DNA of 64,000 nt from Micromonospora echinospora (lineage in GTDB: Bacteria; Actinomycetota; Actinomycetes; Mycobacteriales; Micromonosporaceae), in assembly GCF_014203425.1 (NCBI RefSeq), contig NZ_JACHJC010000001.1, positions 6,961,501-7,025,500 of the forward strand, in the 5' to 3' direction. Positions 1-7,575 of this stretch are shown piece after piece (position 1 is the first letter of the stretch; every line of letters starts with the position of its first letter). Made by a program: the position numbers and the translations under genes. The notes below the pieces were generated by a model. It searched no databases and was not told where the DNA came from. It saw only the letters and a program-made list of their open reading frames with translations.

Positions 1-23
1 TCGGGATCTGGTGCCGGGTCGCC

Positions 24-503
24 GTGGCCGGGCGGGCACCGGTGGTGGTCGACCTGGGCTGCGGCGCGACCAAGCAGTGGCCGGGCAACCTGGGGCTGGA
101 CATCTATCCGGCGCCGGGGGTGAACGCGGTCGCCAATCTCGCCGGCTCGCTGCCGCTGCGCGACGACTCGGTGGACGTGTTCTTCGCCGTGCACATCGTC
201 GAGCACCTGATCGACTTCCTGCCGCTGTTCGACGAGTGCCACCGGGTGCTGCGGCCCGGCGGGGTGCTCCACGTGATGAGTCCCTGGTGGCGGCACGTCA
301 ACGCGGTTGCCGACCCGACCCACGTACGCCTGCTGGACGTGCAGACGTTCAAGGGCATCTGCGCTCAGCGCCCACCGGGTACGCCGCGCTGGTATCCGCT
401 GCACGTGGGCTGCGACGGCGCGTCGATCTTCGCCGACCTCACTCCCCTGCCCCCGGACGCGCCACCCCCACCCGCGTCCCACCTGGCCCGCTTCTTCGAC
501 TGA
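24..503 (+). CDS. class I SAM-dependent methyltransferase
   Basis: A 159-residue Rossmann-fold methyltransferase of unknown substrate. The SAM-binding motif I (VVVDLGCG) lies almost at the N terminus. An acidic motif II (LGLDIYP) follows, then the DDSVDVFFAVHIVEHL segment and the HRVLRPGGVLHV loop typical of Methyltransf_11-type proteins. The frame is open to the left edge. GTG 24 has no clear ribosome binding site, so the true start may lie outside the window, although short family members do begin just before motif I. Nothing nearby indicates the substrate. Confidence 0.75.
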   Translation: MAGRAPVVVDLGCGATKQWPGNLGLDIYPAPGVNAVANLAGSLPLRDDSVDVFFAVHIVEHLIDFLPLFDECHRVLRPGGVLHVMSPWWRHVNAVADPTHVRLLDVQTFKGICAQRPPGTPRWYPLHVGCDGASIFADLTPLPPDAPPPPASHLARFFD

Positions 504-546
504 CCACACCACCCCGCACCCCCGGGCCAACCCGGACCACCCCGTT

Positions 547-601
547 GATCATGAAGTTGGCGGCACTTCTGGAGATCGACATCGCCGCCAACTTCATGAT
601 C
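547..601. repeat. GATC-ended stem-loop repeat (solitary copy)
   Basis: Perfect 18-bp inverted repeat, GATCATGAAGTTGGCGGC at 547-564 and its complement at 584-601, with a 19-nt loop. It lies between the convergent methyltransferase and LacI-type genes. A near-identical copy occurs at 53783-53837, so this is a dispersed element and not only a local terminator, although it could also end transcription. Confidence 0.8.
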
Positions 602-631
602 GACGCGGCCAGGAAGAGGGCTGGAAGAGGG

Positions 632-1636
632 CTAGAGGGGGGCGGACTCGCGTAGGGCCAGGTGGTGGGGGGCCACGAGCTCGCGCGGTGGGGAGTCGCG
701 GTCGGGGCCGAGGCGTCCGGCCAGCAACTCGACCGCGAGGCGGGCGATGCGCTCCTTGTCCGGAGCGACTGTGGTCAGCGTCGGGATCGAGAAGCGGCCG
801 TCCTCGATGTCGTCGAAGCCGGCCACCGCGACGTCCTCGGGCACGCGCAGGCCCACCTCGTGCAGGGCACGCAGAGCGCCGAGCGCGAGCGTGTCGTTGA
901 AGCAGAAGACGGCGTCGGGGCGTACCCCGGTGGTGAGCAGGTTGCGCATGGCGGCGGCGCCGTCCGCGCGGTGCCAGGCCGGCGCGGGCGCCACCAGGCG
1001 GTCGTCGTACGCGATGCCGGCCTCGCTCAGCGCGGCGGTGTAGCCCGCCAGGCGGAGCCGGGCGCTGGCGCCCTCGGGGGTGCGCTGGGAGCCGATCGCG
1101 GCGATCCGGCGGCGGCCGAGCCCGATCAGGTGGGCGGTGATCTCCCGGGCGGCGGCCACGTTGTCGATCATGACGTGGTCGGCGGGACCGTGGTCCACCC
1201 GTTCACCGAGCAGCACCATCGGCAGGCCGTGCAGGGCGGCGAGGTCGTCGGAGGTGAGCGCGAGCGGGCTCAGGATGAGGCCGTCGATCATGTGGTCGCC
1301 GATGCCGCTGGCAGCCTTTCGCTCCTGTTCGGAGCCGCCGCCGGTCTGGTCGATGAGCACCGTCCAGTCGTGGTCGGCGGCGGCGGTGACGACGTGCCGG
1401 GCCAGCTCGGCGAAGTAGGGGATGTCGAGTTCGGGCACGGCCAGGGCGATCACCCCGGTACGCCCTTTGCGCAGGTTGCGGGCCGACAGGTTGGGCCGGT
1501 AGTTGAGTGCGGCGATGGCCTCCTCGACCCGGGCCCGGGTGTCGGCGCGTACGTGTTGGTAGCCGTTGACGACGTTGGAGACGGTCTTCACCGACACTCC
1601 GGCCCGCTCCGCGACGTCCTTGAGCCTGTGCCGCAC
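632..1636 (-). CDS. LacI/GalR-family transcriptional repressor
   Basis: A 334-residue sugar-responsive repressor. The N terminus carries the LacI helix-turn-helix (LKDVAERAGVSVKTVSNVVN, residues 5-24) and the LNYRPNLSARNLRKG hinge. The remainder is a periplasmic-binding-protein-like effector domain ending in the FDDIEDGRF and TTVAPDKERIARLA segments. GTG 1636 is chosen because a GGGAGG ribosome binding site lies just upstream of it. The gene diverges from the arabinofuranosidase operon, and a 12-bp perfect palindrome in the shared promoter is its likely operator. The ligand is inferred to be arabinose or an arabino-oligosaccharide. Confidence 0.92.
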   Translation of the reverse strand: MRHRLKDVAERAGVSVKTVSNVVNGYQHVRADTRARVEEAIAALNYRPNLSARNLRKGRTGVIALAVPELDIPYFAELARHVVTAAADHDWTVLIDQTGGGSEQERKAASGIGDHMIDGLILSPLALTSDDLAALHGLPMVLLGERVDHGPADHVMIDNVAAAREITAHLIGLGRRRIAAIGSQRTPEGASARLRLAGYTAALSEAGIAYDDRLVAPAPAWHRADGAAAMRNLLTTGVRPDAVFCFNDTLALGALRALHEVGLRVPEDVAVAGFDDIEDGRFSIPTLTTVAPDKERIARLAVELLAGRLGPDRDSPPRELVAPHHLALRESAPL

Positions 1637-1712
1637 TGAACTGTCCTCCCGGTGAACGCTGGCCGCACTGTACCGCGTCACGACGACGTAACAACCTCTT
1701 TACACGAGCACT

Positions 1713-1724
1713 TACAACGTTGTA
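1713..1724. promoter_or_regulatory. putative LacI-type operator
   Basis: The 12-bp perfect palindrome TACAACGTTGTA with central CG has the architecture of LacI/GalR operators. It sits between the repressor gene (start 1636) and the arabinofuranosidase gene (start 1788), so it could control both. Confidence 0.7.
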
Positions 1725-1787
1725 GAAACCACTGACAGGGGGGTGGCCGCGGTCACCGGCAACACCAGTGGGAAAGAGGTTGGCATC

Positions 1788-3299
1788 GTGCCGAACGCGC
1801 AGCTCACGATCGATCCGGCGTTCCGGATCGGGCCGGCGGACCGCCGGATCTTCGGTTCCTTCGTCGAGCACATGGGGCGCTGCGTCTACGGCGGGGTGTA
1901 CGAACCGGGGCACCCCGCCGCCGACCCGAGGGGTCTGCGGCGCGACGTGCTGGACCTGACCCGCGAACTGGGCGTCTCGGTCGTCCGGTACCCGGGCGGG
2001 AACTTCGTCTCCAGCTACCGCTGGGAGGACGGCGTCGGTCCGGCCGGTGACCGCCCGCGCCGGCTCGACCTGGCCTGGAAGACCATCGAGACGAACGAGT
2101 TCGGCCTGGACGAGTTCATGACCTGGGCGGCCGAGGCCGGGGTCGAGCCGATGATGGCTGTCAACCTCGGCACCCGCGGCGTGGCCGAGGCGCTCGACCT
2201 GCTGGAGTACACCAACCACCCGGGCGGCACCCAACTGTCCGACCTGCGCCGCAAGCACGGCGCCGAGCAGCCGTACGGGGTGCGGCTGTGGTGCCTCGGC
2301 AACGAGATGGACGGGCCGTGGCAGGTCGGGCACAAGACCGCCGACGAGTACGGCCGCCTCGCCGCCGAGACCGCGCGCGCCATGAAGATGATCGACCCGT
2401 CGATCAGCCTGGTCGCCTGCGGAAGCTCCAACCGGGGCATGCCCACGTTCGCCGCGTGGGAGGCCACCGTGCTGGAGCACACCTACGAGCACGTCGACTA
2501 CATCTCCGCCCACACCTACTACGACCCGTCCGACGGCGACCGGGCCAGCCTGCTCGCCTCCGCCGTCGACATGGACGCCTTCATCACCGAGGTCGTCGCC
2601 ACCGCCGACCACGTGGGCGCCAAGCTGCGGCAGAAGCGCAAGCTGAAGATCTCCTTCGACGAGTGGAACGTCTGGTACCAGTCCCGCCTCCAGGCCGACC
2701 TGGACCGGCGCGGCTGGGTCGAGGCGCCCGCGCTGATCGAGGACGACTACACCGCTGTCGACGCGGTGGTCGTCGGCGACCTGCTGATCACGCTGCTCCG
2801 GCACGCCGACCGCGTCGGGGTGGCCTGCCAGGCGCAGCTCGCCAACGTGATCGCCCCGATCCGTACCCGAAACGGCGGCCCGGCCTGGCGGCAGAGCATC
2901 TTCCACCCGTTCGCCCTGACCGCCCGGTACGCGCGCGGCACCGTGCTGCGGACCGAGCCCACCGGCCCCACCTACGAGACCCGCCGGTACGGCGACGTGC
3001 CCGCGCTGGACACCGTCGCCGTGCACGACGAGGAGACCGGCGAGCTGGCCGTCTTCGCCGTCAACCGAAGCCCGCAGGACCTTCCGCTCGACCTGGACCT
3101 GCGCGGCCTGCCCGGCCTGCGGGCCGAGGCGCACACCACTGTGGCGGCCGGGACCGAACCGGACGCCACGAACACCGAAGCGGACCCGGAGCGGGTCACG
3201 CCCCGGGACCTGACCACTCCCACAGTCGACGGCGGCCGGGCCTCCGTGCTGCTGCCGGCCACCTCCTGGAACCTGCTGCGCTTCGTGCCAGCACTGTGA
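1788..3299 (+). CDS. arfA: alpha-L-arabinofuranosidase, GH51
   Basis: A 503-residue intracellular retaining alpha-L-arabinofuranosidase that releases arabinose from arabinan or arabinoxylan oligosaccharides. The GH51 hallmarks are visible: YGGVYEPGHP and RYPGGNFVSSYRWEDG near the N terminus, the acid/base Glu173 in WCLGNEMDGPW, and the nucleophile Glu292 in FDEWNVWY. A beta-sandwich C-terminal domain follows. There is no signal peptide. GTG 1788 is preferred over the upstream in-frame GTG 1743 because an AAAGAGG ribosome binding site precedes it. It is the first gene of the sugar operon, so imported oligosaccharides would be cut in the cytoplasm. Confidence 0.93.
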   Translation: MPNAQLTIDPAFRIGPADRRIFGSFVEHMGRCVYGGVYEPGHPAADPRGLRRDVLDLTRELGVSVVRYPGGNFVSSYRWEDGVGPAGDRPRRLDLAWKTIETNEFGLDEFMTWAAEAGVEPMMAVNLGTRGVAEALDLLEYTNHPGGTQLSDLRRKHGAEQPYGVRLWCLGNEMDGPWQVGHKTADEYGRLAAETARAMKMIDPSISLVACGSSNRGMPTFAAWEATVLEHTYEHVDYISAHTYYDPSDGDRASLLASAVDMDAFITEVVATADHVGAKLRQKRKLKISFDEWNVWYQSRLQADLDRRGWVEAPALIEDDYTAVDAVVVGDLLITLLRHADRVGVACQAQLANVIAPIRTRNGGPAWRQSIFHPFALTARYARGTVLRTEPTGPTYETRRYGDVPALDTVAVHDEETGELAVFAVNRSPQDLPLDLDLRGLPGLRAEAHTTVAAGTEPDATNTEADPERVTPRDLTTPTVDGGRASVLLPATSWNLLRFVPAL

Positions 3300-3336
3300 C
3301 CAGGCAATACTCCATCCCGTCCCCCAAGGAGTACCC

Positions 3337-4668
3337 ATGATCCAGAACGAGATGAGCCGGCGGCGCCTGCTCGGGCTCGGCCTCGGTCTCGGCGCGGCGG
3401 CCACGATGACGCTGAGCGGCTGTGGCGGCGGCAGCAGCAGCGACAGCTCCGGCGCCTCCGGCAACGGCGGCAAGGACTACACCGGCCCGAAGGTGGACCT
3501 GAAGCTGTGGAACGGCTTCACCGGCGGCGACGGCGACATCTTCAAGGCGCTGGTCCAGCAGTTCAACAGCGAGCACCAGAACATCGCGGTCAGTGTGATC
3601 ACGTACCAGTGGGAGGACTACTACAGCAAGCTCCCCGGCGCGGTCTCCAGCGGCAACGGCCCGGACATCGCGGTCATGCACATGGACCAGCTCGCCACGT
3701 TCGCCGCCCGCGGCACGATCACCGAACTGGACGACGTGGCGAAGACCCTGGAGCTGAGCGAGGGCGACTTCGCCCCGACCGTCTGGAAGGGCGGCCTCTA
3801 CAACGACAAGCGGTACGGCATCCCGCTGGACATGCACCCGCTGGGCTTCTACTACAACAAGGCGGTCATGCAGAAGGCCGGGCTGGACCCGGAGAAGCCG
3901 CCGACCACCCGGGACGAGTACACCGCGGCGCTCACCGAGCTGAAGAAGTCGGGCGTGCAGGGGTTCTGGGTCAGCCCGTTCCAGTTCACCGGCGGCATGA
4001 CCTTCTACAGCCTGCTGCACCAGTGGGGCGGCACGCTGTTCGACGCCGAGGTGGCGAAGGCGACGTTCAACTCCGACCCGGCGGTCGAGGCGTGCACCTG
4101 GCTGGTCGACCTGATCAAGCAGGGCCACTCCCCGGCGAACGTCGGCCAGGACGCCGACTACCTGGCGTTCAAGAGCGGCAAGAACGCGTTCAACTGGAAC
4201 GGCATCTGGCAGATCAGCGATCTGAAGAAGAGCTCGAACGTGCAGTGGGGCGTCGCGCCGCTGCCGCAGATCGGCAGCCAGCAGGCCGCCTGGGCGAACT
4301 CGCACAACTTCACCATCGTCAAGCAGCGCTCCGCGAACGCGAACAAGACCGCCGGGGCGAAGGTGTTCATCAACTGGCTGAGCCAGCACTCGCTGGACTG
4401 GGCCAAGGGCGGCCAGGTGCCGGCCCGCAAGGCCGTCCGCGAGAGCAGCGAGTTCAAGGGCCTCACCGAGGTCAACGCGCTCGCCCCGGAGCTGGAGTAC
4501 GCCGCGTTCCCGCCGGCCGCGCCCGGTCTCGGCGAGACCATGCTGACCTTCTACAGCGCCTTCAACGAGGCGGCGCTGGGCAAGAAGTCGCCGAAGCAGG
4601 CGCTCGACGACGGCGTGGCCAAGGCGAACAAGCAGCTCGAGGACAACCGCAAGAAGTACGGGAACTGA
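3337..4668 (+). CDS. ABC transporter sugar-binding lipoprotein
   Basis: A 443-residue extracellular solute-binding protein of family 1. The N terminus combines a twin-arginine-like RRR at residues 8-10, a hydrophobic stretch and a lipobox LSGC (Cys29), so it is exported and lipidated. A Gly/Ser-rich linker follows, and the body has sugar-binder features such as LKLWNGFTGGDG and WNGIWQISDL. AAGGAG lies seven bases before ATG 3337. It is followed directly by two permeases and flanked by GH51 and GH43 enzymes, so arabino-oligosaccharide is the inferred ligand. Confidence 0.92.
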   Translation: MIQNEMSRRRLLGLGLGLGAAATMTLSGCGGGSSSDSSGASGNGGKDYTGPKVDLKLWNGFTGGDGDIFKALVQQFNSEHQNIAVSVITYQWEDYYSKLPGAVSSGNGPDIAVMHMDQLATFAARGTITELDDVAKTLELSEGDFAPTVWKGGLYNDKRYGIPLDMHPLGFYYNKAVMQKAGLDPEKPPTTRDEYTAALTELKKSGVQGFWVSPFQFTGGMTFYSLLHQWGGTLFDAEVAKATFNSDPAVEACTWLVDLIKQGHSPANVGQDADYLAFKSGKNAFNWNGIWQISDLKKSSNVQWGVAPLPQIGSQQAAWANSHNFTIVKQRSANANKTAGAKVFINWLSQHSLDWAKGGQVPARKAVRESSEFKGLTEVNALAPELEYAAFPPAAPGLGETMLTFYSAFNEAALGKKSPKQALDDGVAKANKQLEDNRKKYGN

Positions 4669-4674
4669 TCCGCC

Positions 4675-5637
4675 GTGGCGGACGTGATCGAGGCCGGGGC
4701 GGCGCGTGAGAACGCGCCGCCCCCGGCGGCGCCCACCCGCCGCCGGGGCGCGACGGAACGCGGCAACCGCACGACGCCGTACCTCTTCCTCGCGCCGTAC
4801 CTGATCCTGTTCGGCGTCTTCGGCCTCGCGCCGATCCTGTTCGGGGTCTGGATCAGCCTGCACCAGTGGGACCTGCAACTGCCCAACCGGCCGTTCGTCG
4901 GGCTCGGCAACTACCGGGACCTGTTCTCCAGCGACTCGGCCATCTACGGGGACTGGTGGTCGAGCGTCCGGGCCACCGGGACCTTCACGCTGTTCTCCGT
5001 GCCGCTGCTCGTGGTGATCCCGCTCGGGCTGGCGCTGCTGCTCAACCGCTCGTTCCCCGGCCGGACGTTCTTCCGGGCCGCGTTCTTCGCCCCGTACGTG
5101 CTCGGCGTGGCGGTGATCGGCCTGCTCTGGCGGTTCCTGCTCGACGCCAACCTGGGCCTGGTCAACCGGCTGCTCGGCGTGGTCGGCCTCCCCTCGGACA
5201 CACCCTGGGTGACCGACGTGCCGTGGGCCTGGATCTCGCTCGTCGGCGTGACCGTCTGGTGGACCTGCGGCTTCAACGCGGTGATCTACCTGGCCGGTCT
5301 CCAGGACATCCCGGCCGAGCTGTACGAGGCGGCGAAGGTCGACGGCGCGGGCGCCTGGGACCGGTTCCGCCACGTCACGATCCCCGGCCTGCGCCCGGTC
5401 ATGCTGTTCGTCTTCACCACCACGATCCTCGCGTCGGCGAACGTCTTCGGGCAGGCGTTCCTGATCACCCAGGGCGCGCCCGGCGAGCAGACCCGGACCG
5501 TGGTCTGGCGGATCGTCGACGAAGGACTTCGGGACTACGACGCCGGGCGGGCCGCCGCGATGAGCGTGTTCTTCGCGCTGATGCTGGCGGTGGTGAGCGT
5601 CGTCAACTTCCGGCTGTTCCGCTACCGGGAAGACTGA
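4675..5637 (+). CDS. ABC sugar transporter permease (MalF/UgpA type)
   Basis: A 320-residue inner-membrane permease with about six hydrophobic helices. The EAA loop is recognisable as ELYEAAKVDGAGAWDRFRHVTIPGLRP. A 40-residue charged cytoplasmic N terminus precedes the first helix (YLFLAPYLILFGVFGLAPILFG). The gene begins six bases after the binding-protein stop. It would pair with the next permease. No ATPase is encoded in the locus, so a shared MsiK-type ATPase elsewhere is expected from knowledge of actinobacterial sugar transporters. Confidence 0.92.
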   Translation: MADVIEAGAARENAPPPAAPTRRRGATERGNRTTPYLFLAPYLILFGVFGLAPILFGVWISLHQWDLQLPNRPFVGLGNYRDLFSSDSAIYGDWWSSVRATGTFTLFSVPLLVVIPLGLALLLNRSFPGRTFFRAAFFAPYVLGVAVIGLLWRFLLDANLGLVNRLLGVVGLPSDTPWVTDVPWAWISLVGVTVWWTCGFNAVIYLAGLQDIPAELYEAAKVDGAGAWDRFRHVTIPGLRPVMLFVFTTTILASANVFGQAFLITQGAPGEQTRTVVWRIVDEGLRDYDAGRAAAMSVFFALMLAVVSVVNFRLFRYRED

Positions 5638-5647
5638 GGGGGACGAC

Positions 5648-6472
5648 ATGAGGAACGTACGCGCGGTGGCGCGCTACGGCGTACTGCTCCTGATCACCGC
5701 GATCTTCGTGACCCCCCTGGTCTGGATGCTGCTGACCTCGGTGAAGACGTACGAGGACGCGCAGCAGGTGCCGCCGGGCTGGCTGCCGAACCCGTTCTCC
5801 ACCTACGGCTACGAGCAGATCATCGACAACACGGCGAATCCGGTGCTGCGCTGGTTCGTCAACAGCATGCTCGCGGCGACCCTGCACACGCTGCTGGTGC
5901 TGGTGACCGCGTCGATGGCCGCGTACGCGCTGGCCCGGATGCGGTTCCGCGGGCGCAAACTGCTGTTCGCGCTGATCGTGGGCACGCTGTTCCTGCCGCC
6001 CACCTCGTTGATCATCCCGAACTTCATCATCGCCGAGCGGCTGAGCTGGATCGACACGCTCACAGTGGTGATCGTGCCGGGCGCGGCCAGCGCGTTCGGG
6101 GTGTTCTTCCTGCGCCAGTTCTTCCTCTCCATCCCGGCCGAACTGGAGGAGGCGGCGGTGCTGGACGGGGCGAACCACTGGCAGATCTTCCGCCAGGTGC
6201 TGCTGCCGCTGTCGAAACCGGCACTGGCCACGCTCGCGGTGCTGTCGTTCCTGACCAACTGGAACGACTTCCTCTGGCCGGTGTACGTGCTGTTCAGCCC
6301 GGAACGGCTGACCCTGCCGGCGGGCCTGGGCCTGCTCCAGGGCGCGTACGTGACCGACTACCCCGTCATCATGGCGGGCGCGGTACTGGCCAGCGTGCCG
6401 GTGCTGATCCTGTTCGTGCTCGCCCAGCGGCACGTCATTCAGGGTGTCTCCCGCAGCGGCCTGAAGGGATGA
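5648..6472 (+). CDS. ABC sugar transporter permease (MalG/UgpE type)
   Basis: A 274-residue second permease with six predicted helices. Its EAA motif reads ELEEAAVLDGANHWQIFRQVLLPLSKP. GAGGGGGAC precedes ATG 5648, and the stop overlaps the next gene by four bases (ATGA). It forms the translocation pore with the permease at 4675-5637. Confidence 0.92.
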   Translation: MRNVRAVARYGVLLLITAIFVTPLVWMLLTSVKTYEDAQQVPPGWLPNPFSTYGYEQIIDNTANPVLRWFVNSMLAATLHTLLVLVTASMAAYALARMRFRGRKLLFALIVGTLFLPPTSLIIPNFIIAERLSWIDTLTVVIVPGAASAFGVFFLRQFFLSIPAELEEAAVLDGANHWQIFRQVLLPLSKPALATLAVLSFLTNWNDFLWPVYVLFSPERLTLPAGLGLLQGAYVTDYPVIMAGAVLASVPVLILFVLAQRHVIQGVSRSGLKG

Positions 6473-7485
6473 ACGCCGGGCGAACGAGGCGACGCGGCGC
6501 GGCGGCGGTCCTGGCCGCCGCGCTGCTCGTCGCCGGTTGCGGCAGCACACCCACCCCGTCGAGTACGCCGGAGGACGCGCGCGTGTTCACCAACCCGGTC
6601 GTCCGCAGTGACGCCCCCGACCCGCAGGCGATCCGGGTCGGCGACACCTGGTACCTGTTCCACACAAACGCCGTCGGCCGGAACGTACCGGTGCTCACCT
6701 CACCCGACCTGGTCGACTGGACGCCGGCCGGCGACGCGCTGCCGGCGCTGCCCGACTGGGCGGACGCGGGGAAGACGTGGGCGCCCGAGGTGATCCAGTT
6801 GGCCCCGGACCGGTTCGTCCTCTACTACACGGTGGCCGACCGGGCCTCCGGCCGGCAGTGCCTGAGCCGGGCGGTGGCGAGCACCCCGCTCGGCCCGTAC
6901 GCGGACGACTCGGACCGGCCGCTTGTCTGCCAGGCGGACCTGGGCGGCTCGATCGACGCCAGCCCGTTCCGGGACACCGACGGCAGCCTGTGGCTGCTGT
7001 GGAAGAACGACGGCAACGCGATCGGTGTGGACACCTGGCTCTGGTCGCAGCGCCTCTCCCCGGACGGGCTGCGGCTGACCGGTCCGGCGGCGAAGCTGCT
7101 GCGGCAGACCGAGCCCTGGGAGGGCACGCTGATCGAGGGGCCGTTCCTGCACCGGCACGACGGGAAGCTGTTCCTGTTCTTCGCCGCGAACGCGTACGAC
7201 AAGGGCGCCTACGCCGAGGGGTACGCGGTCTGCGAGAGCCCGGCCGGGCCGTGCGTGAAGGCGCCGGAGAACCCGATCCTGCGCGGCAACGAGGTGGCCT
7301 CCGGGCCGGGGCACGCCTCGATCGTCGAGCACGACGGCCGTACCTGGCTGCTCTACCACGCCTGGCCGCCGGGCCTGGAGGGCGCGACCGATCCGGGCCG
7401 GCAGGTGTGGCTGGACGAGATCGTCTGGGAGAACGGCAGGCCGGTGGTGAAGGGTCCCACCGGGTCCGCCCAGCCCCGCCCGTAA
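6469..7485 (+). CDS. GH43-family glycosidase lipoprotein
   Basis: A 338-residue lipoprotein (lipobox VAGC, Cys24) with a five-bladed beta-propeller glycosidase fold of family 43. Candidate catalytic residues are the Asp pair in SDAPDPQAIRVGDTWYLFHT (base), the Asp in GSIDASPFRDTDG (pKa modulator) and the Glu in IEGPFLHRHDGKLFLFF (acid). It is translationally coupled to the permease by an ATGA overlap. As a surface enzyme it would trim arabinan or arabinoxylan outside the cell to feed the transporter; whether it is an arabinanase, arabinofuranosidase or xylosidase cannot be told from the sequence alone. Confidence 0.85.
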   Translation: MNAGRTRRRGAAAVLAAALLVAGCGSTPTPSSTPEDARVFTNPVVRSDAPDPQAIRVGDTWYLFHTNAVGRNVPVLTSPDLVDWTPAGDALPALPDWADAGKTWAPEVIQLAPDRFVLYYTVADRASGRQCLSRAVASTPLGPYADDSDRPLVCQADLGGSIDASPFRDTDGSLWLLWKNDGNAIGVDTWLWSQRLSPDGLRLTGPAAKLLRQTEPWEGTLIEGPFLHRHDGKLFLFFAANAYDKGAYAEGYAVCESPAGPCVKAPENPILRGNEVASGPGHASIVEHDGRTWLLYHAWPPGLEGATDPGRQVWLDEIVWENGRPVVKGPTGSAQPRP

Positions 7486-7563
7486 GGAAGGGCCCCTTCT
7501 TAACGCCTCCGGTAGTAGAAGGGCCCCTTCTTAACGCGCGGCGTTAAGAAGGGGCCCTTCCTT
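7484..7563. repeat. GGGCCC-cored palindromic repeat cluster (three copies)
   Basis: Three copies of a unit built around GAAGGGCCCCTTCTTAACGC. The first is at 7484-7506 (direct) and the second at 7517-7539 (direct). The third, at 7541-7563, is inverted. Copies two and three form a perfect 20-bp hairpin with a three-base loop (7518-7560). The cluster fills the gap between two convergent genes and probably works as a bidirectional terminator. A second cluster of the same family lies at 57025-57104, also between convergent genes. Confidence 0.88.
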
Positions 7564-7575
7564 CGGGGGCCCGCC

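Noticed and set aside
1203..5649. Two long antisense frames (756 and 817 residues) opposite the arabinan operon
   Set aside because: They are Val/Gly/Arg-rich shadows of the real genes in a high-GC genome, with no domain or ribosome binding site.
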